This document shows, in pieces, positions 7,635 to 14,566 of a DNA stretch of 39,376 nt. The first letter of the stretch is position 1; each line of letters opens with the position of its first letter. The stretch spans positions 1-39,376 of the forward strand of contig CAKOPZ010000011.1 in the NCBI GenBank assembly GCA_934101145.1. Direction: 5' to 3'. The notes beneath the pieces were generated by a model. That model did not search any database, had not been told where the DNA came from, and worked only from the letters and a program-made list of their open reading frames with translations. This DNA is from an uncultured Clostridia bacterium. GTDB lineage: Bacteria; Bacillota; Clostridia; TANB77; CAG-508. A program made the translations under genes and the position numbers.

Positions 7635-9396
7635 TTTCCAACTCCTCCTTTGACAATTGAGATAAAGCAATTTGTTTGTACACTTCACAATTTTTCAAAA
7701 GCTCTTTATGTGTACCTATTCCAACTGTTTTTCCATCATCTAAAACTATTATTTTATCAGCATTCATAATAGTTCCAATTCTTTGAGCAACAATTAAAAT
7801 AGTTGCATCTTTTGTATAATTTTTAAGTTCTTTTCTTAAAACACTATCTGTTTTATAATCTAATGCTGAAAATGTATCATCAAAAATATAAATTTCAGGT
7901 TCTCTTGCAACTGCTCTTGCAATTGAAAGTCTTTGTTTTTGACCCCCTGAAATATTTGTTCCGCCTCTTGCAATTTCAGTATCGATTCCATTATCCATTT
8001 TATCGATAAATTCCTTTGCTTGTGCAACCTCTATTGCTTTTTCAATAGCTTCATTTGAAATTTCTTTTCCACTATCTCCATATGCAACATTTTCTTTAAT
8101 TGACTCATTAAATATAACAGCTTTTTGAGATACATAACCAAATTTACTATGTAAATAATTTTGATTATATTCTTTTACATTTATTCCGTCAACTAAAACT
8201 TCTCCTTCTGTCACATCGTAAAATCTAGGAATTAAGTTTATTAATGTTGATTTACCACTACCTGTTGAACCAATAAATGCAACTGTCTCACCTTTATTAG
8301 CTTTAAAAGATATATTTGTTAAAACATCTTCTTCTGCATCAGGATATTTGAAAGATACGTTTTTAAATTCAACTTCACCTTTTATATTTTTGTTTGTATC
8401 ATTTTCTGCTGTTATTTCTCCATCTTTAACAGTAATTTCTTTTTCAAGCACTTCATTTATACGGTTTGCAGATACTTGAGCTCTTGGTACCATCATAAAT
8501 ATCATAGCAAGCATTAAAAATGACATTATAACTTGCATTCCATATGAACTAAATACAACCATATCTCCAAAGATACTTATTCTATCAGCCATACCAGCAT
8601 CTACTATCATATGTGCCCCTACAACATATATAATAAGTGTTAAAAAATACATTACTAAATACATTACAGGCGACATAATTGAAAATGCTTTTTGGTTAAA
8701 AATTTGTGTGTTTGTAAGTGTTTTATTTACATTACCAAATTTATTTTCTTGATAATCTTCTGCATTAAATGCTCTCACAACCCTTATTCCAGTAAGATTT
8801 TCTCTCATTACTCCATTTAATTTATCAATCAATTTTTGTACTATTTTAAATCTAGGAAGTACAATTGACATCAAAACTGCTACAACTGAAAGCAAAATAA
8901 GTACTGCTACTCCAACTACACTACTAAACTGCCAACTTTTGTTTAATATTTTGCTTATCGCCCAAACTGCTGTAATAGGTGCTCTTATAGCAACCTGCAA
9001 TCCCATAGCAGTAACCATTTGTATTTGTGTAATATCATTTGTTGTTCTTGTAATCAAGCTACTTGTAGAAAATTCTTTAATTTCATTCATTGCAAGCTCT
9101 TCTACTTTATTAAACAATTTCTTTCTTGTTCTCAAAGATATTGTTGCTGCAAGATTAGATGCAAAATATCCTACTATAACACTAGACGCAAAACTTCCAA
9201 GTGCACAAAGTAACATATATCCGCCATTTTGAAGAATCTCATTCATCTGGCTACCTTGAGTTTGAACTAGCTTTGTAATTTCAGACATATAGTCTGGCAT
9301 TTTTAATTCAAGAAATACCTGAAGAACTACAAATAATATACAAATTATAATTAAACATACATCCCTTTTATTATAATTTTTCAGTATTTTTAGCAT
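7627..9396 (-). CDS. Heterodimeric ABC exporter subunit (degenerate Walker B)
   Basis: 589 residues: six-helix transmembrane domain, then a nucleotide-binding domain with GSTGSGKST (Walker A) and a canonical signature ISGGQKQ. Walker B reads IFDDTFSALD, so the catalytic Glu is Asp. The partner has DEATS but a weakened signature. This complementary pattern of one consensus and one degenerate ATP site is known from TM287/288- and LmrCD-type heterodimers and supports the pairing. The start at 9396 has AAGGAGG 5 nt upstream. It is the first gene of the two-gene operon; substrate unknown. Confidence 0.85.
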   Translation of the reverse strand: MLKILKNYNKRDVCLIIICILFVVLQVFLELKMPDYMSEITKLVQTQGSQMNEILQNGGYMLLCALGSFASSVIVGYFASNLAATISLRTRKKLFNKVEELAMNEIKEFSTSSLITRTTNDITQIQMVTAMGLQVAIRAPITAVWAISKILNKSWQFSSVVGVAVLILLSVVAVLMSIVLPRFKIVQKLIDKLNGVMRENLTGIRVVRAFNAEDYQENKFGNVNKTLTNTQIFNQKAFSIMSPVMYLVMYFLTLIIYVVGAHMIVDAGMADRISIFGDMVVFSSYGMQVIMSFLMLAMIFMMVPRAQVSANRINEVLEKEITVKDGEITAENDTNKNIKGEVEFKNVSFKYPDAEEDVLTNISFKANKGETVAFIGSTGSGKSTLINLIPRFYDVTEGEVLVDGINVKEYNQNYLHSKFGYVSQKAVIFNESIKENVAYGDSGKEISNEAIEKAIEVAQAKEFIDKMDNGIDTEIARGGTNISGGQKQRLSIARAVAREPEIYIFDDTFSALDYKTDSVLRKELKNYTKDATILIVAQRIGTIMNADKIIVLDDGKTVGIGTHKELLKNCEVYKQIALSQLSKEELENA

Positions 9397-9438
9397 ACTT
9401 TCCTCCTTCTTTTTATGTATTTTTAGCTTCGCCAAAGT

Positions 9439-9447
9439 ATTATATCA
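9439..9447 (-). promoter_or_regulatory. Extended -10 promoter of the ABC exporter operon
   Basis: The minus strand reads TGATATAAT, an exact TGnTATAAT extended -10. A TTGACA at 9474-9479 is 29 nt away, too far to be its -35. The expected start is near 9432, 36 nt before the ATG. Confidence 0.5.
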
Positions 9448-9539
9448 AAAATTTTGGAATTTATAAAGAGGTTTGTCAATTTATTTTTTTAATAAATTTA
9501 GTTAAAATTATATATTTTAGAAGAATTTTTTTATAAAAT

Positions 9540-9568
9540 TTGACATATAATAAAATTGATGTTATAAT
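9540..9568 (+). promoter_or_regulatory. Perfect-consensus SigA promoter of the antisense RNA (RNA II)
   Basis: TTGACA (9540-9545), exactly 17 nt, TATAAT (9563-9568). It drives no protein gene; the next 66 nt end in a strong terminator, as expected for an abundant small RNA such as a type I antitoxin. Confidence 0.8.
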
Positions 9569-9584
9569 AGCATCAGCTAGCAAA

Positions 9585-9601
9585 TCAAATGAAGTCACGA
9601 A
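9585..9601 (+). repeat. Direct repeat copy 1 (in antitoxin RNA)
   Basis: TCAAATGAAGTCACGAA matches 9756-9772 (TCAAAAGAAGTCACGAA) at 16 of 17 positions, in the same DNA orientation. Because the two transcripts run in opposite directions, the RNAs are complementary over this repeat. Confidence 0.85.
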
Positions 9602-9610
9602 GATTTGCAC

Positions 9611-9640
9611 AGAGATATGTGTCCGCATATCTCTTTTTTT
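9611..9640 (+). terminator. Terminator of the antitoxin RNA
   Basis: AGAGATATG (9611-9619), loop TGTCCG, CATATCTCT (9626-9634), then T-run to 9640. A 9-bp perfect stem, functional only on the plus strand. Its loop is identical to that of the neighbouring hairpin at 9655-9672, although the stems differ. Confidence 0.85.
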
Positions 9641-9644
9641 ATGC

Positions 9645-9672
9645 AAAAAGAAAAGGCAGGTGTCCGCCTGCC
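9645..9672 (-). terminator. Terminator of the toxin mRNA (RNA I)
   Basis: On the minus strand GGCAGG-CGGACA-CCTGCC (9672-9655) is followed by TTTTCTTTTT. It begins 7 nt after the small ORF stop (9680). The loop CGGACA is the exact complement of the antitoxin terminator loop TGTCCG. Confidence 0.85.
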
Positions 9673-9679
9673 CCAAAGA

Positions 9680-9769
9680 TTATTCTTTGTTTGTTTCTTG
9701 GTTTTCATCGTTGCTATTACTTAAAAGCAATAAAACAATTAATCGCCAGATTAACTCAAAAGAAGTCAC
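9680..9769 (-). CDS. Candidate type I toxin, 29-residue hydrophobic peptide
   Basis: GTG at 9769 opens 29 codons ending at TAA 9680. The peptide begins (M)TSFELIWRLIVLLLL and ends in a polar acidic tail, SNSNDENQETNKE: one membrane-spanning segment plus a charged tail, like Fst-type toxins. I recognise no family. AAGGAGG (9780-9786) lies 10 nt before the GTG. An ATG at 9776 lies only 3 nt from it and opens a six-codon frame (MIRDFF, stop) overlapping the toxin start, perhaps a leader or decoy. Merging the two frames by deleting one T would give MIRDFFELIW, so a frameshift or a sequencing error is an alternative. The direct repeat (9756-9772) covers the GTG, and a 5' hairpin (9782-9811) masks the ribosome-binding site. 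Confidence 0.6.
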   Translation of the reverse strand: MTSFELIWRLIVLLLLSNSNDENQETNKE

Positions 9770-9772
9770 GAA
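9756..9772 (-). repeat. Direct repeat copy 2 (over toxin start codon)
   Basis: This copy contains the toxin GTG (9767-9769) and its next three codons. Pairing with the RNA II loop gives 11 contiguous base pairs, one mismatch, then 5 more, which would block initiation. Confidence 0.8.
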
Positions 9773-9781
9773 TCATGCACC

Positions 9782-9811
9782 TCCTTTCTCAAAGATTTCC
9801 TTTGAAAAGGA
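9782..9811 (-). promoter_or_regulatory. 5'-terminal hairpin sequestering the toxin ribosome-binding site
   Basis: Read on the minus strand, TCC-TTTT-CAAAG (9811-9800), loop GAAAT, then CTTTG-AGAA-a-GGA (9794-9782): 12 bp, one of them a G-U pair, with one bulged A. It starts at the predicted transcription start and pairs the GGA of AAAGGAGG. Such self-occlusion is typical of type I toxin messages. Confidence 0.6.
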
Positions 9812-9818
9812 TTTTATT

Positions 9819-9847
9819 ATTATACACTAATTTCCAATAAATTACAA
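9819..9847 (-). promoter_or_regulatory. Promoter of the toxin mRNA (RNA I)
   Basis: On the minus strand TTGTAA (9842-9847), a 17-nt spacer and TATAAT (9819-9824). The predicted start near 9812 puts the occluding hairpin at the extreme 5' end, giving an RNA of about 168 nt to the terminator. Its -35 is weaker than that of the antitoxin promoter. Confidence 0.6.
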
Positions 9848-9871
9848 ATGTTTTTCTATTTTATTTTCTCA

Positions 9872-9893
9872 TTTTGGACAAGTTTTGGACAAG
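9872..9893 (+). repeat. Tandem 11-bp repeat TTTTGGACAAG x2
   Basis: Two perfect head-to-tail copies of TTTTGGACAAG (9872-9882, 9883-9893), followed by TTCGAC. They lie between the tRNA-Gln terminator and the toxin promoter. They could be a regulator or integrase-arm binding site, or simple slippage; nothing here decides. Confidence 0.7.
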
Positions 9894-9908
9894 TTCGACT
9901 AATTTATA

Positions 9909-9943
9909 TAAAAAAGCAAGACTTCCAGTTTTCTGAAAGCCTT
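9909..9943 (-). terminator. Intrinsic terminator after tRNA-Gln
   Basis: Minus strand AAGGCTTTCAG-AAAA-CTGGAAGTCTT (9943-9918), an 11-bp stem with two G-U pairs, then GC and a run of seven T (9915-9909). It ends the tRNA transcript, and possibly read-through from eno. Confidence 0.85.
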
Positions 9944-9951
9944 GGTATCAC

Positions 9952-10026
9952 TGGCTGGGGTACTGTGATTCGAACACAGGAATGTCGGAGTCAGAGTCCG
10001 ATGCCTTACCGCTTGGCGATACCCCA
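9952..10026 (-). tRNA. tRNA-Gln (anticodon CTG), CCA encoded
   Basis: The minus strand gives acceptor TGGGGTA/TACCCCA, D-arm GCC-aagcggtaa-GGC, anticodon arm TCGGA-ctCTGac-TCCGA, variable loop CATTC, T-arm CTGTG-ttcgaat-CACAG, discriminator G and an encoded CCA (9954-9952). Anticodon CTG reads CAG. All stems are perfectly paired. It lies 37 nt after eno and has its own terminator. tRNA 3' ends are common integration sites; an 11-bp tandem repeat and the toxin-antitoxin candidate lie just beyond. Confidence 0.96.
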
Positions 10027-10035
10027 ATATATGTA

Positions 10036-10054
10036 AGGGGAGATTTTCTCCCCT
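10036..10054 (-). other. Hairpin between eno and tRNA-Gln
   Basis: AGGGGAGA-ttt-TCTCCCCT is a perfect 8-bp stem. On the minus strand it is followed by TTACATATAT rather than a T-run, so it is a poor terminator. It may be a processing or 3'-protecting structure between the eno message and tRNA-Gln. Confidence 0.5.
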
Positions 10055-10063
10055 ATTTAATTT

Positions 10064-11368
10064 TTATTTTTTTAATGATTTTCTTCCAGAAAATACTGCA
10101 ACATCACCAAGTTCAGCTTCGATATTTAATAATCTGTTGTATTTAGCAACACGGTCTGTTCTGCAAGGTGCACCTGTTTTAATTTGTCCAGCATTTGTTG
10201 CAACTGCTACATCAGCAAGTGTTGTATCTTCTGTCTCACCGCTTCTATGTGAAACTACAGCTGTATATCCATTTTTCTTTGCAAGTTCAATTGCATCTAA
10301 TGTTTCTGTTAAAGTTCCAATTTGATTTAACTTAATTAATATACTATTTGCTGTATTGTTGTCAATACCTTTTTGTAATCTTTTTATATTTGTTACAAAT
10401 AAATCATCACCAACAAGTTGTACTTTGTCTCCAATTTTTTCTGTTAACACTTTCCAAGACTCCCAATCTTCTTCTGCAAGACCATCTTCAATTGAGATAA
10501 TTGGATAACTATTTGCAAGATCAACTATAAAGTCTATCATTTGCTCTCTTGTTTTGAATTCTCCTGTTTTCCAGAAGTAATATCCATCTTTTCCAATCTT
10601 TTTAGCTTCATCAAACATTTCTGTTGATGCAGCATCAAGTGCTAAGCATATATCTTTTCCTGGTTCATATCCAGCTTTTTTAATGGCTTCAAGAATTAAT
10701 TCAATTGCTTCTTTTTCACTTGAAACATTTGGTGCAAATCCACCTTCATCTCCTACTGCTGTTGAAAGTCCTTTTTCTTTTAATACTTTCTTTAAGTTGT
10801 GGTATACTTCTACACCCATTCTCATACATTCACTAAATGTTTTTGCTCCAACTGGCATAATCATAAATTCTTGTACTGTAAGTCCACTATCTGCATGTTT
10901 TCCACCATTCATGATATTCATCATTGGCACTGGTAATTCTTTTGCATTAACTCCACCAATGTAGTTATATAGGCTCATTCCAAGTGAAGCTGCTGCTGCT
11001 CTTGCAACTGCAAGAGATACACCAAGTGTTGCATTGGCTCCAAGTTTTGCTTTATTTTCTGTTCCATCAAGTTCAATTAATGTTTTATCAATTTTAGCTT
11101 GTTCGTAAACATTCATATTCTCAAGTTTTTTTGCAATTTTTGTATTTACGTTTTCAACTGCTTTTAAAACACCTTTTCCTAAATATCTTTCTTTGTCTCC
11201 ATCGCGAAGTTCTACAGCCTCAAAGCTTCCTGTTGATGCTCCAGATGGAACCATAGCTACTCCTGAAAATCCTCCTTCTGTTATAACTTCTACTTGTACT
11301 GTTGGATTTCCTCTTGAATCTAATACCTCTAATGCTTTTACGCTTTCAATTCCTAAATAATCTTTCAT
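10064..11368 (-). CDS. eno: Enolase (phosphopyruvate hydratase)
   Basis: 434 residues, normal length. It converts 2-phosphoglycerate to phosphoenolpyruvate with Mg2+. Signatures are LDSRGNPTVQVEV, PSGASTGSFEA, GDEGGFAP, SIEDGLAEEDW, VGDDLFVTN, the catalytic-lysine region ILIKLNQIGT and SHRSGETEDTT. It is the last gene of the gap-to-eno operon, 26 nt after the YezG-like gene. The start has AGGAAAGG upstream. Confidence 0.98.
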   Translation of the reverse strand: MKDYLGIESVKALEVLDSRGNPTVQVEVITEGGFSGVAMVPSGASTGSFEAVELRDGDKERYLGKGVLKAVENVNTKIAKKLENMNVYEQAKIDKTLIELDGTENKAKLGANATLGVSLAVARAAAASLGMSLYNYIGGVNAKELPVPMMNIMNGGKHADSGLTVQEFMIMPVGAKTFSECMRMGVEVYHNLKKVLKEKGLSTAVGDEGGFAPNVSSEKEAIELILEAIKKAGYEPGKDICLALDAASTEMFDEAKKIGKDGYYFWKTGEFKTREQMIDFIVDLANSYPIISIEDGLAEEDWESWKVLTEKIGDKVQLVGDDLFVTNIKRLQKGIDNNTANSILIKLNQIGTLTETLDAIELAKKNGYTAVVSHRSGETEDTTLADVAVATNAGQIKTGAPCRTDRVAKYNRLLNIEAELGDVAVFSGRKSLKK

Positions 11369-11394
11369 TTTATCAAATCCTTTCCTAATAAATA

Positions 11395-12216
11395 TTATAC
11401 ATCATGATCTAATATTTGACTTTTAACAGCTTTTCTTTGCTCTTCTATTTGCTGTATATATGTCTTTTCCTTTTCATCTTTTGGATATTTATTTTTGAGA
11501 TTAAGTCCTATTTTCTCTTTCTTTATATATGTGTACGTAGCTTGTTTATCTTTAAGTCTATCTTTGTTTTTCCTTGTAAGCTTTTCCATTTCACTTTCAT
11601 CTGTTTCTGGTTGTTCCTCACTTGTTTCCACTTTTTCTTTGTTATACTCTACTACATTTTTTATAGGTCTTTTATATATCAATTCCATATATGTTTCTGT
11701 TATGTCTCTATCTTCTTCATATTCTTCTAAATATTCTAAAATTATCTTTCTATCTTTTTTATTAAAACTTTCTATTGGTAGATCCAAATTTCTATATTTC
11801 CATATAACATGTCTTTCAATTCCTGAATATTTTGAATATGTTAAATCTTCATAGCTATACTCAACTTCAAATTTTAATCCTACTATTCTTATAGTTATGT
11901 TCGACCAAACTTTATCATTTTGGTCTTTACATGCATTTCGTAGTTTTTTTATTGTATTATACAGATTTTCTACAAGTTTAATATATTCTTCCTCTTCTAA
12001 ATTAAACTTAGAAGGAATTTCATATACATTAACTGGATTCTTTTTTAGCAATCCCTTAGGGAAGTAATAAAAGAACAATTCTCCAGTTTCGAGATTTAAC
12101 ATTTGCTCTACTACAGAAGCATATAAATATATTCTATCCCATTTCTCAGGTACCAAATAAAATAACTGCTTTTGAATACTTGCATATATATTTTTTATTT
12201 CTGGTGTTGCTTTCAT
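11395..12216 (-). CDS. YezG/DUF600-like protein with charged C-terminal extension
   Basis: 273 residues. The N-terminal 150 (IYASIQKQLFYLVPEKWDRI, KLRNACKDQNDKVWSNITI, YEDLTYSKYS, RHVIWKYRNL) resemble the YezG/DUF600 family, known in Bacillus as immunity partners of LXG-type toxins. From about 190 it is a low-complexity, Lys/Glu-rich and probably helical extension not expected in that family. It lies between gpmI (21 nt) and eno (26 nt) in the same direction, with GGAGG 4 nt before the ATG. I see no toxin partner. The family call is by pattern memory and moderate; its role in a glycolytic operon is unknown. Confidence 0.6.
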   Translation of the reverse strand: MKATPEIKNIYASIQKQLFYLVPEKWDRIYLYASVVEQMLNLETGELFFYYFPKGLLKKNPVNVYEIPSKFNLEEEEYIKLVENLYNTIKKLRNACKDQNDKVWSNITIRIVGLKFEVEYSYEDLTYSKYSGIERHVIWKYRNLDLPIESFNKKDRKIILEYLEEYEEDRDITETYMELIYKRPIKNVVEYNKEKVETSEEQPETDESEMEKLTRKNKDRLKDKQATYTYIKKEKIGLNLKNKYPKDEKEKTYIQQIEEQRKAVKSQILDHDV

Positions 12217-12237
12217 ATATCCTCCAGATTTTGCCTC

Positions 12238-13770
12238 TTATACTTTTTCTATTAAGCTTTCGCCTGTCATTTCTTGTGGTTTTTCTAGTCCCATTATTTC
12301 AAGCATTGTTGGTGCTAAGTCTGCAAGTCTTCCTTCTTTTAATCTTACATTATCTTTACCAACTAAAATAAGTGGAACTGGGTTTGTTGTATGAGCAGTA
12401 TGTGGTTCTCCTGTTGCTTCATCAATCATTTGCTCTGCATTTCCATGATCTGCTGTAATTAAAAGAACTCCATTTTGCTCTTTTACAGCATCAACAACTC
12501 TTTGCACACATCCGTCAATTTTTTCTATTGCTTTTATTGCAGCTTCTAGACTTCCTGTATGACCTACCATATCTGGATTTGCATAATTTAATATAATAGA
12601 ATTATATTTTCCAGATTTAATTGCTTCAACAACCTTTACAGTAACTTCTTCTGCACTCATTTCTGGTTGCATATCATATGTCTCAACTTTTGGAGATGGA
12701 ACCAATATTCTATCTTCTCCTGGATATTGTTTTTCTTCTCCTCCATTAAAGAAGAAGGTTACATGTGCATACTTTTCTGTTTCTGCTATTCTTAATTGTG
12801 TTAATCCATTTTTACTAATATATTCGCCAAATGTATTTACTAGTTTTTCAGGTTTAAATGCTATATTTACATTTGGAAGTGTTGCATCATATTGTGTAAA
12901 TGTAACATAGTATAAATCTAAATCCTTTGTTTCAAATTCATTAAATTCGGGATCTACTAATGTTCTTGTTAATTCTCTTGCTCTATCTGGTCTAAAGTTG
13001 AAGAATATAACTGAATCATTTTTTTCTATTTTTGCAACTGGTTTATCTCCAGAATAGATAACTGTTGGCTCAACAAATTCATCAAATACCTCCTTTTGAT
13101 AAGAAGCTTCTATTGCAGATACAGCACTTGTTGCCTTATTTCCTTCTCCATTTACTAAAGCATCATATGCTTTTTGAACTCTTTGCCATCTTTTATCTCT
13201 ATCCATGCTATAAAATCTACCTGATATTGTAGCAATTTTCCCAACACCTTTTTCTCTCATTTTCTCTTCAAGTTTTACAATATAGCTTTCTCCTGAAGCA
13301 GGTGGTGTATCTCTTCCGTCCATAAAACAATGTACATATACATCTTCAAAATCTTTTCTTTTAGCAAGTTCTAATAATCCATATAAATGTCTTATATGAC
13401 TATGAACTCCACCATCGGAAAGAAGTCCTAAAATGTGTAATTTACTTCCATGTTTTTTGCAATTTTCTATTGCAGAAACAAATTCTGGAATACTAAAGAA
13501 ATCGCCATCTTCAATTGATTTTGTTATTCTTGTAAGTTCTTGATATACTATTCTTCCTGCTCCTATGTTTGTGTGTCCTACTTCTGAATTTCCCATTTGA
13601 CCTTCTGGAAGTCCAACTTGAAGTCCACTTGTGTGTATTATTGATGTTGGACATATCTTCATTAGTTTGTCTATATTAGGTGTATTGGCAAGTTTAACTG
13701 CATTTCCAACTTCACTTTCTCTTATTCCAAATCCATCTAATATCATAAGCATTGTTAAATTATTGTTCAT
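12238..13770 (-). CDS. gpmI: 2,3-bisphosphoglycerate-independent phosphoglycerate mutase
   Basis: 510 residues, usual family length. This alkaline-phosphatase-superfamily enzyme interconverts 3- and 2-phosphoglycerate via a phosphoserine, using Mn2+. Visible motifs are LDGFGIRE (metal-binding Asp near residue 12), QMGNSEVGHTNIGAGR with the catalytic serine, CFMDGRDTPP, FFNFRPDRARELT, NYANPDMVGHTG and ITADHGNAEQM. It lies between tpiA (23 nt) and the YezG-like gene. Confidence 0.97.
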   Translation of the reverse strand: MNNNLTMLMILDGFGIRESEVGNAVKLANTPNIDKLMKICPTSIIHTSGLQVGLPEGQMGNSEVGHTNIGAGRIVYQELTRITKSIEDGDFFSIPEFVSAIENCKKHGSKLHILGLLSDGGVHSHIRHLYGLLELAKRKDFEDVYVHCFMDGRDTPPASGESYIVKLEEKMREKGVGKIATISGRFYSMDRDKRWQRVQKAYDALVNGEGNKATSAVSAIEASYQKEVFDEFVEPTVIYSGDKPVAKIEKNDSVIFFNFRPDRARELTRTLVDPEFNEFETKDLDLYYVTFTQYDATLPNVNIAFKPEKLVNTFGEYISKNGLTQLRIAETEKYAHVTFFFNGGEEKQYPGEDRILVPSPKVETYDMQPEMSAEEVTVKVVEAIKSGKYNSIILNYANPDMVGHTGSLEAAIKAIEKIDGCVQRVVDAVKEQNGVLLITADHGNAEQMIDEATGEPHTAHTTNPVPLILVGKDNVRLKEGRLADLAPTMLEIMGLEKPQEMTGESLIEKV

Positions 13771-13793
13771 TTCTCATCTAGCCTCTTTTCTTT

Positions 13794-14546
13794 TTATATA
13801 TCATAATTTACTATTTTAGCAAATTCATCTGCCTTTAAACTTGCGCCTCCAATCAAAGCTCCGTCTATATCCGATGTGCCAAATAATTCTTTACAATTTG
13901 AAGCTTTTACGCTTCCTCCATATTGTATTATAACTCTTTGAGCTGTCATTTGTCCATATAAATTTGACATTTCTTGTCGAATATTGCAAATCATATTATT
14001 TGCATCATCTGAAGTTGCTGTTTTTCCTGTTCCTATAGCCCAAATTGGCTCATATGCAATAATTGTTTTTGTAGCTTGCACATTTGTTATTCCTTCAAAT
14101 GCTTTTCTTATTTGGTTTGTCACAATTTCATTTGCCTTTCCCTCTTCTCTTTCTTCTAAAGTCTCTCCAACACAAACAATTGGATTTAAGCCTACTTTAA
14201 ATGCCTTTTTTAATTTTTTATTAACTGTTTCATCTGTTTCATTAAAATATTGCCTTCTTTCAGAATGACCAAGTATTACATATTCTACACCTATTGATTT
14301 AAGCATCTTTGCAGATACCTCTCCTGTATATGCACCATTTTCCTCCCAATGCATATTTTGTGCTCCTATTTTTATATTTGTATTTTGAGCAGTCAAAAGA
14401 GCATAAAACAGGTCAGTAAAAGGCACGCAAAGTATTACTTCACTTTGCGCACCTTCTACTAAAGGTGCTAGCTCTTCAATCATTTTAATTGTTTCATCTG
14501 GAAGCATATTCATTTTCCAGTTGCCTGCAATTACTTTTTTTCTCAT
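13794..14546 (-). CDS. tpiA: Triosephosphate isomerase
   Basis: 250 residues. A TIM barrel interconverting dihydroxyacetone phosphate and glyceraldehyde 3-phosphate. Signatures are AGNWKMN with the catalytic Lys, ILGHSERR with the catalytic His, AYEPIWAIGTGK with the catalytic Glu and IQYGGSVKASN. ATG 14546 is chosen because AAAGGTG lies 5 nt upstream and the protein then starts MRKKVIAGNWKMN, as in homologues. The longer reading frame would overlap pgk. Confidence 0.97.
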   Translation of the reverse strand: MRKKVIAGNWKMNMLPDETIKMIEELAPLVEGAQSEVILCVPFTDLFYALLTAQNTNIKIGAQNMHWEENGAYTGEVSAKMLKSIGVEYVILGHSERRQYFNETDETVNKKLKKAFKVGLNPIVCVGETLEEREEGKANEIVTNQIRKAFEGITNVQATKTIIAYEPIWAIGTGKTATSDDANNMICNIRQEMSNLYGQMTAQRVIIQYGGSVKASNCKELFGTSDIDGALIGGASLKADEFAKIVNYDI

Positions 14547-14566
14547 ATCAAAACACCTTTCTATTT

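Larger units (their letters stand above)
9575..9640 (+). ncRNA. Candidate type I antitoxin RNA (RNA II)
   Basis: A predicted RNA of about 66 nt between a perfect promoter and a perfect terminator. It folds into two stem-loops. The first (GCAAATC 9580-9586 with GATTTGC 9602-9608) displays a 15-nt loop lying within a direct repeat, TCAAATGAAGTCACGAA. That repeat recurs with one change at 9756-9772, inside the convergent toxin message. The loop is therefore antisense to the toxin initiation region. The second stem-loop is the terminator, whose loop TGTCCG is complementary to the loop of the toxin mRNA terminator. Size, orientation and repeats match the plan of the pAD1 par locus. There is no experimental evidence; confidence rests on the fit of independent elements. 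Confidence 0.7.

Noticed and set aside
9474..9479. TTGACA upstream of the ABC exporter on the minus strand as a -35 box
   Set aside because: It is 29 nt from the TATAAT; the extended -10 explains the promoter better.
9476..9830. Longer ORFs on both strands across the toxin-antitoxin region (9476-9676 minus, 9540-9830 plus)
   Set aside because: They read straight through the perfect terminators and the promoter and have no ribosome-binding sites, so I treat them as shadows.
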